Of a stretch of 5,510 nucleotides of DNA, positions 1 to 5,067 are shown one piece after another. The stretch's first letter is position 1. Each line of letters opens with the position of its first letter. The DNA comes from Gammaproteobacteria bacterium (GTDB lineage Bacteria > Pseudomonadota > Gammaproteobacteria > GRL18). The position numbers and the translations under genes were made by a program. The stretch is from the NCBI GenBank assembly GCA_028571885.1, contig JAPVVU010000222.1, forward strand, positions 1 to 5,510, read 5' to 3'. The notes below the pieces were generated by a model, which saw nothing but the letters and a program-made list of their open reading frames with translations, ran no database searches and was not told the origin of the DNA.

Positions 1-1138
1 GAAAAGAAACCTGAGTATCAAATACATCGCCGACATATTGATATTGTGAATAGGCCGCATGATTCCAGCGACTATCTTCTGAATAATCAGAGCTGCTGTC
101 TATTTTGTCCTTTTTATAGTCCAGGCCGAGGGTTAATAAATCATACTCCCGGAGAGCAATATCATTTTGCCAATTAATGAGATCAGTTTTGGTGTTAAAA
201 CGTGTTTTTGAGCTGTTTTCTGCTAACTTGTTATACTGCTTATCATAACTGCGACTGATTTTTACCTGTGTGTTCCAGTCTTTGGTTGCCTGATAATCAA
301 TCGTGCCGCTTGTTATCTGTTCAGTAAACTCAGTTCGTGTGTCTTTATAGCCATAGCCATCGAATTCATTTTCACCCTGGCTGCGTAAAAACAGCCCCGA
401 TAATTTCAATGAATCATTGAGTCTGTGGCTGCCGTTTAAGGAAAGAGAATAATTTTTATAACCATCATCATCTTGATCAGCAGGATTGGGGGTTGGTGCA
501 GGCCAGCCTGTTTTATAACCATAAAAATCATAGCCGTCGGTATTGAAAATGGATACACCGCCAGAAAAATGAGAGCTGTCATTGCCGTCTGAATAACTGG
601 CTGTCATTTCTTTGGTATTATCAGAACCATAACCTGCGCTGGCAGTTATCTTTTTTTCACCGGATTTTTTGCTGAAAATCTGAATCACTCCGCCAATGGC
701 ATCAGAACCGTAAAGACTGGAACGCGGACCACGTACCACTTCGATACGTTCAATTTGTGAAACGGGGATATACTGGATAGACGTTTGACCGCTCGTTGCA
801 GAACCAACAGGTACACCATCGATGAGATAAAGTATGTGATCAACATTGGTTCCTCTCATTGATAAACCGGCATTACTGCCCCGGCCGCCGTTACTGGTAA
901 AACTGATGCCCGGCGTGGTCCTCAATATGTCGCTAATAGAAGTTGCCTGAGAACGCTCAATATCTTCTCTGGTGATAATAGTGACTGGTGCTAATGTTTC
1001 ATCAACAGTATTGGCAGTACGAGTTGCGGTAACAATAATTTGCGGAATATCTGCTGATTGCTCTGCCTGAACAATAATCGGGTAGAAACAAGTTGCCACA
1101 ACTGATGCCGTAATGGCAATAGGTAGTTTTTTAATCAT
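1..1138 (-). CDS. btuB: TonB-dependent vitamin B12 outer-membrane receptor BtuB, C-terminal part beyond window
   Basis: This is an outer-membrane beta-barrel receptor that takes up cobalamin using energy from TonB-ExbBD. The 379 residues visible are roughly the first 60 percent of a BtuB of about 610. Residues 1-25 form a signal peptide (MIKK start, hydrophobic stretch, VQA before EQ). A Ton box lies near 32-38 (PQIIVTA). The plug domain spans about 45-158 and contains NGG at 83-85, MRGTN at 94-98, LIDGVPV at 105-111 and VRGPRSSLYGSDAIGG at 135-150, all typical of BtuB. Barrel strands follow. An aspartate-rich loop at 218-226 (NPADQDDDG) falls where Escherichia coli BtuB binds calcium, as I recall it. 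The ATG is preceded by AAAGGA with a 5-nt gap. The cobalamin riboswitch upstream independently supports a B12 substrate, so another TonB receptor is unlikely. The gene is cut by the window edge, not visibly broken. Confidence 0.95.
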   Translation of the reverse strand, partial: MIKKLPIAITASVVATCFYPIIVQAEQSADIPQIIVTATRTANTVDETLAPVTIITREDIERSQATSISDILRTTPGISFTSNGGRGSNAGLSMRGTNVDHILYLIDGVPVGSATSGQTSIQYIPVSQIERIEVVRGPRSSLYGSDAIGGVIQIFSKKSGEKKITASAGYGSDNTKEMTASYSDGNDSSHFSGGVSIFNTDGYDFYGYKTGWPAPTPNPADQDDDGYKNYSLSLNGSHRLNDSLKLSGLFLRSQGENEFDGYGYKDTRTEFTEQITSGTIDYQATKDWNTQVKISRSYDKQYNKLAENSSKTRFNTKTDLINWQNDIALREYDLLTLGLDYKKDKIDSSSDYSEDSRWNHAAYSQYQYVGDVFDTQVSF

Positions 1139-1141
1139 GTC

Positions 1142-1248
1142 GATCCTTTGAACACACACCCCGTGTGTATGAAAAATTTGAATTTAATGCGGGGCAACCA
1201 AAGTTGGGTATAATAGTTGGGTAATACTTTGTGTGTAACAAGAGGATC
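1142..1248 (-). promoter_or_regulatory. Candidate expression platform of the btuB riboswitch (SD-sequestering helix against alternative hairpin)
   Basis: Two mutually exclusive RNA structures can be drawn in the btuB leader. First, the upstream arm 1230-1248 can pair with the arm 1142-1158 at the ribosome site: GATCCT with AGGATC (6 bp), TTG with CAA (3 bp) and CACACA with TGTGTG (6 bp), interrupted by a one-base bulge and a small internal loop. This hides the Shine-Dalgarno. Second, a local hairpin at 1154-1168 (ACACAC, GGG loop, GTGTGT) uses the same GTGTGT and would leave the Shine-Dalgarno free. A further CAAC/GTTG hairpin sits at 1195-1206. No rho-independent terminator is visible, which favours translational over transcriptional control. 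The complementarity is read directly from the sequence; which form cobalamin favours is inferred. Confidence 0.6.
1144..1149 (-). promoter_or_regulatory. btuB Shine-Dalgarno (AAAGGA)
   Basis: On the minus strand AAAGGA lies 5 nt before the btuB ATG at 1138. Its core, as AGGATC, is perfectly complementary to GATCCT about 95 nt upstream in the leader. It is therefore the probable end point of the riboswitch's translational control. Confidence 0.8.
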
Positions 1249-1276
1249 AGGGAAGCCGGACAGCGGATTTATATGC

Positions 1277-1339
1277 TTAACGAACTAATGGCATTCTGAC
1301 CCGTTGCACGCCCACCGCATAGCTTAAGGTTATTTTCAT
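1277..1339 (-). CDS. Possible 20-codon leader ORF starting at the end of the B12 box
   Basis: An ATG formed by the last bases of the B12 box opens a 20-codon frame, MKITLSYAVGVQRVRMPLVR, ending in TAA. The box itself supplies GGAGA, about 7-8 nt before this ATG, which would serve as a ribosome site. That GGAGA belongs to the conserved aptamer core, so the apparent ribosome site could be coincidental. If translated, the frame would be open only when the B12 box is not folded into the ligand-bound aptamer. The peptide resembles nothing I know. Low confidence as a real gene. Confidence 0.2.
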   Translation of the reverse strand: MKITLSYAVGVQRVRMPLVR

Positions 1340-1540
1340 GGCAGGTCTCCGGGCTTATGAAGGACAGGTGAATTTAGAAAATCACTTTGTGAGCGATAAT
1401 TCCTTCCCATATGAGTCAGTATCAAGATACTTTCATACAGTGGATTTACTATCGTACAATCAATTACCGTTGCGGGGGCAGCGTTGAAATTTAATCAACT
1501 TCCCAGTTTTATCTCTTATAAAAAAGAGATAAAACACCAC
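1337..1540 (-). promoter_or_regulatory. Cobalamin riboswitch aptamer
   Basis: Read on the minus strand, the segment shows the conserved blocks of the cobalamin (RF00174-type) aptamer in order. These are GGTG at the 5' end (about 1536-1539), a long AT-rich P2-like hairpin (TTTTATCTC paired with GAGATAAAA, 1507-1534), GGGAAG (1499-1504), a short GTTG/CAAC stem, and GCTGCCCCCGCAACGGTAA (about 1464-1482). They are followed by CCACTG (about 1437-1442), a second GGGAAGG (1402-1408) and the B12 box AGCCCGGAGACCTGCCAT (about 1338-1355). It lies between a predicted promoter and btuB on the same strand. By family knowledge, adenosylcobalamin or a related cobalamin binds and lowers btuB expression. Confidence 0.95.
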
Positions 1541-1553
1541 AAAAATTTCGCAC

Positions 1554-1582
1554 ATTTTAGGTATTAGCAAAATAACTGTCAA
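1554..1582 (-). promoter_or_regulatory. Sigma-70 promoter of the btuB leader
   Basis: The minus strand carries a perfect -35 TTGACA (1577-1582), a 17-bp spacer and the -10 TAAAAT (1554-1559). The predicted transcription start near 1547 falls a few bases before the first conserved aptamer block, exactly where a riboswitch transcript should begin. The btuB 5' leader would then be about 410 nt. The interval 1583-1682 behind the promoter is AT-rich, with no gene and only a small CATTA/TAATG palindrome at 1624-1634. Confidence 0.85.
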
Positions 1583-1682
1583 GTGATTTTCTGCTGTTTG
1601 TCAAAGATAAAACATAAAAGTAACATTAATAATGCTTTCTAACTATTTGTTTTTTTTGTGTATTATCTGACTGAAAATCTAT

Positions 1683-2096
1683 CTATTTAAAAAAAAGTAA
1701 AACGGCCACTTTTCGTCGCTCACTGGTGAGGATATTAAAAGTGCGGGATGCTGCACCCGTATCCATGAAATCAATAGAAAGCTTGTTATTCGCGATATAC
1801 TGGAGAATGGATTTATCGGGGAATTTGGAGCTTTGGCCTGTACCAATCAGAAAAATATCAGCATCCTGCTCAAGTAATTTATTAATGCAATTTTCATCAA
1901 ACTCGTTAAAAGTTGAGGGTAAGTCTCTGGATTCAATCAGTTCTTTATAAATAAGTGTTGTTGAGGTGATCTCAAGCAAATTATCTCTGGTAGAAGAATT
2001 TGAATGAATATTTTTATTGGGTTTGATAAGTTTTGCACTGTGTTCATCGTAGGAATGAAATGAATAGGCATTTTCTATGTTTTCAAGCTGTAACAT
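1683..2096 (-). CDS. Mth938-like domain protein (DUF498 / NDUFAF3 family)
   Basis: This is a complete 137-residue soluble protein of the Mth938-like fold, the family that includes the mitochondrial complex I assembly factor NDUFAF3 and uncharacterised bacterial proteins. Its bacterial role is not established, so no function is claimed. The C-terminal half carries the family signature: DADIFLIGTGQSSKFP at 78-93, then MDTGAASRTFNIL at 111-123 and ERRKVAVLL at 126-134. The N-terminal 40 residues are divergent, but the length is near the family norm. AAAAGGA (2104-2110) lies 7 nt before the ATG, a strong ribosome site. No terminator is visible after the stop, so read-through into the btuB leader on the same strand is possible. 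The gene is divergent from alaC; such pairing with alaC and hom recurs in gammaproteobacteria as far as I recall. Confidence 0.85.
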   Translation of the reverse strand: MLQLENIENAYSFHSYDEHSAKLIKPNKNIHSNSSTRDNLLEITSTTLIYKELIESRDLPSTFNEFDENCINKLLEQDADIFLIGTGQSSKFPDKSILQYIANNKLSIDFMDTGAASRTFNILTSERRKVAVLLFFK

Positions 2097-2162
2097 GATT
2101 ATGTCCTTTTAGAGCGATGACTTTTCAAAGAATTGTTAGAAATGATAAAAAGTGATTTTAGG

Positions 2163-2185
2163 GCTATTTTGATAAAATTAATAGC
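2163..2185. repeat. Inverted repeat in the divergent intergenic region
   Basis: GCTATT and AATAGC form a 6-bp dyad separated by 11 bp, with a nested TTTT-GAT-AAAA inside. It lies about 70-90 bp upstream of both the minus-strand Mth938-like start and the alaC promoter. It could be an operator for either direction. It is AT-rich, so chance is a fair alternative. I found no convincing minus-strand promoter near it. Confidence 0.3.
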
Positions 2186-2254
2186 TTAATATATCGAATT
2201 TATGATGCTTTGAGCTGAAATGTGAAAAAAAACAGTAAAAAGTGCCTTTAGAGA

Positions 2255-2283
2255 TTGACAGCGACCCTCTGGGTAAGTATTTT
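2255..2283 (+). promoter_or_regulatory. Predicted sigma-70 promoter for alaC
   Basis: A perfect -35 TTGACA (2255-2260) is followed after 17 bp by TATTTT (2278-2283), which matches four of six -10 positions. The expected start is near 2290, about 100 nt before the preferred alaC start codon. The spacer holds a small dyad, ACCC-TCT-GGGT (2264-2274). A second TTGACA at 2282-2287 lacks a matching -10. Confidence 0.65.
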
Positions 2284-2309
2284 GACATGTTTTATTATTA
2301 AAACCTGAA

Positions 2310-2326
2310 CCAGAATGAAATTCTGG
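2310..2326 (+). repeat. Perfect 7-bp hairpin in the alaC leader
   Basis: CCAGAAT and ATTCTGG form a perfect 7-bp stem with a GAA loop, about 20 nt after the predicted transcription start. It may be an RNA hairpin or an operator. A T7 run begins about ten bases after the stem, too far away for a standard intrinsic terminator. Confidence 0.5.
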
Positions 2327-2376
2327 CATTGAGACGTTTTTTTAAATCCTTAATGATCGGTTCTCAGGTGTTTGAC

Positions 2377-2380
2377 GAGG
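2377..2380 (+). promoter_or_regulatory. Shine-Dalgarno supporting the TTG start of alaC
   Basis: GAGG is placed 8 nt before TTG at 2389. The upstream in-frame candidates (TTG 2329, ATG 2353, GTG 2368) have no comparable site at proper spacing, so this site decides the start. Confidence 0.55.
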
Positions 2381-2388
2381 CTATACTT

Positions 2389-3588
2389 TTGAACGACGAT
2401 TTCCAGCGGATTAAACGTTTACCCCCCTATGTTTTCAATATTGTTAACGAGTTGAAAGCAAAAGCACGAGCCCGCGGTGAAGATATCATCGATTTTGGCA
2501 TGGGGAATCCAGATCAGCCGACACCCAAACATATTGTTGATAAAATGGTAGAGGCGACTCAGCGAAATGATACCCATCGTTATTCGGTGTCTCGTGGTAT
2601 ACCCAGGCTGCGCAAAGCCATTTGTAACTGGTATAAACGCAGTTATGACGTTGATCTTGACCCGGAATCAGAGGCAATTGTTACTATTGGCTCTAAAGAG
2701 GGTCTGGCACATCTTGCTCTGGCAACGGTAGGCCCCGGTGATGCTGTTTTGGTGCCTAATCCATCCTATCCTATTCATCCCTATGGTTTTGTTATTGCCG
2801 GGGCGGATATTCGCCATGTGCCCATGACACCGAATGCTGATTTTTTTGCGGAATTAGAAAAGGCCATAAAAGATTCCTGGCCTAAACCCAAAATGCTGGT
2901 GCTCAATTTTCCCGGAAATCCAACCACACAATGTGTTGAATTAGAATTCTTTGAAAAAATAGTAAAAATTGCTCGTGAACACAGTATATGGATTGTGCAT
3001 GATATTGCTTATGCTGAAATTGTTTTTGATGGCTATAAAGCACCTTCAATTCTGCAGGTTCCCGGTGCCAAAGATATCGCTGTAGAATTTTACTCTCTCT
3101 CTAAAACCTACAACATGCCGGGCTGGCGGGTTGGTTTTATGTGTGGTAATCCCACTCTGGTTGCGGCATTGACCCGTATAAAGTCTTATCTTGATTATGG
3201 CATGTTTACACCTATTCAGGTGGCTGCTATTCAGGCGCTGGATGGTCCTCAGGAGTGTGTGAAAGAAATTCGTGATATGTATCAGGCTCGCCGGGATGTT
3301 CTCTGTGCAGGTCTGGATTCGATTGGCTGGATTGTTGAAAAACCCAAAGCCACAATGTTTCTCTGGGCGCCGATTCCTGATGAATATAAAGAAATGGGTT
3401 CATTGGAGTTTTCTAAGAAACTACTGAATGAAGCAAAAGTGGCGGTTTCTCCCGGTATAGGCTTTGGTGAATATGGCGATGACCATGTGCGTTTTAGTCT
3501 GATTGAAAATGAGCATCGCACTCGCCAGGCGATGCGTTGTTTACGGGAAATGTTCAAAAAAGATGGTGTGGGTATCTTTAAGGAATAA
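2389..3588 (+). CDS. alaC: Alanine aminotransferase AlaC (PLP-dependent, fold type I)
   Basis: The enzyme transfers an amino group from glutamate to pyruvate, giving alanine and 2-oxoglutarate in the cytoplasm. The 399-residue product matches the Escherichia coli AlaC (YfdZ) sequence as I remember it over nearly its whole length: RLPPYVFNIV at 10-19, DFGMGNPD at 35-42, VPNPSYPIH at 122-130 and SPGIGFG at 354-360. Fold type I cofactor residues are visible: N173 and GNPT at 176-179, D205 and Y208 in HDIAYAEI, the Schiff-base lysine K239 in SLSKTYN, R247 in GWRVG, and the substrate-carboxylate arginine R368 in HVRFS. I chose the TTG at 2389 because a GAGG lies 8 nt before it and the resulting MNDDFQRIKRLPPYVF fits the family N-terminus. 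ATG at 2353 (411 aa) and TTG at 2329 (419 aa) are alternatives without a good ribosome site. LL-diaminopimelate aminotransferase is related, but the AlaC match is closer. Confidence 0.95.
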   Translation: MNDDFQRIKRLPPYVFNIVNELKAKARARGEDIIDFGMGNPDQPTPKHIVDKMVEATQRNDTHRYSVSRGIPRLRKAICNWYKRSYDVDLDPESEAIVTIGSKEGLAHLALATVGPGDAVLVPNPSYPIHPYGFVIAGADIRHVPMTPNADFFAELEKAIKDSWPKPKMLVLNFPGNPTTQCVELEFFEKIVKIAREHSIWIVHDIAYAEIVFDGYKAPSILQVPGAKDIAVEFYSLSKTYNMPGWRVGFMCGNPTLVAALTRIKSYLDYGMFTPIQVAAIQALDGPQECVKEIRDMYQARRDVLCAGLDSIGWIVEKPKATMFLWAPIPDEYKEMGSLEFSKKLLNEAKVAVSPGIGFGEYGDDHVRFSLIENEHRTRQAMRCLREMFKKDGVGIFKE

Positions 3589-3604
3589 GTTTTAAGGAAT
3601 AAGT
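3577..3604 (+). repeat. Perfect 14-bp tandem duplication at the end of alaC
   Basis: TTTAAGGAATAAGT occurs twice head to tail (3577-3590 and 3591-3604). The first copy encodes the last residues FKE and the stop codon of alaC; the second is non-coding. The second copy places AAGGA 7 nt before an ATG at 3606, which opens an 8-codon frame of doubtful meaning. It looks like a recent slippage or duplication event. Confidence 0.9.
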
Positions 3605-3625
3605 AATGAAACTTTTTCTTAATTT

Positions 3626-3651
3626 CAGGTAAAGCTTTGTTATAATACCTG
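3626..3651. promoter_or_regulatory. Dyad CAGGTA-N14-TACCTG spanning the hom -10
   Basis: A perfect pair of 6-bp inverted half-sites lies 20 bp centre to centre, two helical turns apart, on either side of the extended -10 element. This is the geometry of a dimeric repressor site. No regulator is identified; operator function is inferred from position and symmetry only. Confidence 0.4.
3638..3646 (+). promoter_or_regulatory. Extended -10 promoter for hom
   Basis: TGTTATAAT combines a consensus TATAAT (3641-3646) with the extended TG element. No good -35 is present at 16-18 bp spacing, which is usual for extended -10 promoters. Transcription would start near 3653, about 60 nt before the preferred hom start. 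hom can thus be expressed separately from alaC. Confidence 0.65.
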
Positions 3652-3665
3652 CGCAAAAAATTGTA

Positions 3666-3687
3666 ATGCTATGATCGATAACAGCAT
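3666..3687. promoter_or_regulatory. 22-bp imperfect palindrome in the hom leader
   Basis: The segment runs ATGCT, then a central ATCGAT, then AGCAT, and agrees with its own reverse complement at 18 of 22 positions. It starts about 13 nt after the predicted hom transcription start and ends 25 nt before the TTG start. It could be a DNA operator or an RNA hairpin close to the ribosome site. Confidence 0.45.
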
Positions 3688-3702
3688 GATTAATAACTGA
3701 AT

Positions 3703-3707
3703 GGAGA
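3703..3707 (+). promoter_or_regulatory. Shine-Dalgarno supporting the TTG start of hom
   Basis: GGAGA lies 5 nt before TTG at 3713. It overlaps the alternative ATG at 3701, which itself has no purine-rich site upstream. Confidence 0.6.
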
Positions 3708-3712
3708 ATCTA

Positions 3713-5023
3713 TTGGAACCAGTTAAGGTAGGCTTATTAGGCCTGGGTACAGTCGGCGGCGGCACTGTTAATGTTCTGCAGCGCAATGCAGAAGAAATTT
3801 CTCGTCGTGCTGGACGGGGTATTATTGTCAGTCATGCCTCTGCACGTGATATTAACAAGCCTCGTATCTGTAAAACAGATGGTATTCAATTAACAGAAAA
3901 TCCTCTTGATGTAGTGACTGATCCTGAGATTTCTATTGTCGTTGAATTAATTGGTGGTGATACTCTGGCGCGTGAACTGGTGCTTAAAGCCATTGCCAAT
4001 GGTAAACACGTGGTAACAGCCAATAAAGCATTAATTGCCAAGCATGGTAATGAAATATTCTCTGCGGCACAAAAGCAGGGCGTTATGGTTGCTTTTGAAG
4101 CAGCAGTTGCCGGCGGTATTCCAATTATTAAAGCAATTCGAGAAGGCCTTGCGGGTAATCAAATTGAATGGCTGGCGGGTATTATTAATGGCACGGGTAA
4201 TTTTATTCTGACTGAAATGCGTGACAAACAACGTGATTTTGATTCAGTTCTGGCAGAGGCTCAACGTCTGGGTTATGCAGAAGCTGATCCCACATTTGAT
4301 GTTGAAGGCATTGATGCGGCACATAAGTTGACAATTTTAGCCTCAATTGCGTTTGGAATTCCTCTGCAATTTGAAAAAGTTTATACCGAAGGTATCAGTA
4401 AAATTACTGGTGAAGATGTTGATTATGCCAGTGAGCTGGGTTTTACCATCAAGCACCTGGGATTATCACGTCGTACTGATAAAGGTGTCGAATTACGAGT
4501 CCATCCCACGTTAATACCTAAGCGACGCTTAATTGCAAATGTTGATGGTGTAATGAATGCTGTTCTGGTTAAGGGAGATGCCGTAGGGCCTACACTGTAC
4601 TATGGTGCCGGTGCCGGTGCTGAACCAACGGCTTCTGCTGTGGTCGGTGATATTGTGGATGTGGTTCGAGTGCTGACGTCTGACCCGGAAAATCGTGTGC
4701 CTCATCTGGCTTTCCAGCCTGAGTCACTGTCTGATCTGCCTATTTTGCCGATTGATGAGGTTGAAACTGCCTATTATCTGCGTATTTCAGCTTCGGATGA
4801 GACGGGTGTTCTGGCCAATATTACAACAATACTGGCTGATAATGGTATTAGCATTGATTCAATGTTACAAAAAGAACATGCATCAGATAAAGCAACTATC
4901 ATCATTATCACGCATACCACGATTGAAAAAAATATGAATGAAGCGATTGCAAAAATTAATGCTTTAGAAGCAGTTAATAACGATGTGGTGCGTATTCGTT
5001 TAGAACATCTGGATGCTGATTAA
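3713..5023 (+). CDS. hom: Homoserine dehydrogenase, monofunctional, with ACT domain
   Basis: It reduces L-aspartate 4-semialdehyde to L-homoserine with NAD(P)H, the branch point to threonine and methionine. The 436 residues hold three parts. The Rossmann domain has GLGTVGGG at 10-17 and TANKA at 102-106 with K105. The catalytic domain has INGTGNF at 158-164 and DPTFDVEGIDAAHKL at 192-206. The C-terminal ACT domain, about 354-430, opens with YYLRISASDETGVL and is usually the threonine-feedback module. E190, D201 and K205 align by spacing with catalytic residues of the yeast enzyme as I recall it. No aspartokinase is fused. The TTG at 3713 is preferred because GGAGA precedes it and MEPVKVGLLGLGTVGGG matches the usual family start. 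ATG at 3701 would add four residues (440 aa). Two inverted repeats surround its promoter. No terminator is visible after the stop. Confidence 0.96.
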   Translation: MEPVKVGLLGLGTVGGGTVNVLQRNAEEISRRAGRGIIVSHASARDINKPRICKTDGIQLTENPLDVVTDPEISIVVELIGGDTLARELVLKAIANGKHVVTANKALIAKHGNEIFSAAQKQGVMVAFEAAVAGGIPIIKAIREGLAGNQIEWLAGIINGTGNFILTEMRDKQRDFDSVLAEAQRLGYAEADPTFDVEGIDAAHKLTILASIAFGIPLQFEKVYTEGISKITGEDVDYASELGFTIKHLGLSRRTDKGVELRVHPTLIPKRRLIANVDGVMNAVLVKGDAVGPTLYYGAGAGAEPTASAVVGDIVDVVRVLTSDPENRVPHLAFQPESLSDLPILPIDEVETAYYLRISASDETGVLANITTILADNGISIDSMLQKEHASDKATIIIITHTTIEKNMNEAIAKINALEAVNNDVVRIRLEHLDAD

Positions 5024-5067
5024 CATTTTTTTGTTTTTCTCCTTTTAGCCGTATTTTAGCAGTAGTT

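Noticed and set aside
1599..1604. Second minus-strand TTGACA upstream of btuB
   Set aside because: No acceptable -10 lies 16-18 bp downstream; the copy at 1577-1582 has both elements.
1726..1950. Plus-strand open frame of 74 codons
   Set aside because: It is fully antisense to the Mth938-like gene, whose family motifs are clear; no ribosome site or recognisable motif supports it.
2486..2677. Minus-strand open frame inside alaC
   Set aside because: It overlaps conserved AlaC coding sequence and has no recognisable protein features.
3606..3632. Eight-codon frame MKLFLNFR after alaC with a good AAGGA site
   Set aside because: It ends before the predicted hom promoter and lacks threonine or isoleucine codons, so it cannot be a hom attenuation leader; it probably arises from the 14-bp duplication.
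3282..3656. Minus-strand open frame of 124 codons over the alaC end and hom promoter
   Set aside because: It is a shadow of alaC codons; the sequence is basic and low in motifs, with no family resemblance.
4031..4231. Minus-strand open frame inside hom
   Set aside because: It lies opposite the catalytic domain of hom and shows no independent coding evidence.
4695..4937. Plus-strand open frame of 80 codons within hom, hydrophobic and cysteine-rich
   Set aside because: It is an out-of-frame reading of the hom C-terminal and ACT region, which is intact in its own frame.
5024..5067. T-rich stretch after hom as an intrinsic terminator
   Set aside because: No stem-loop precedes the T runs, so termination there is not supported.
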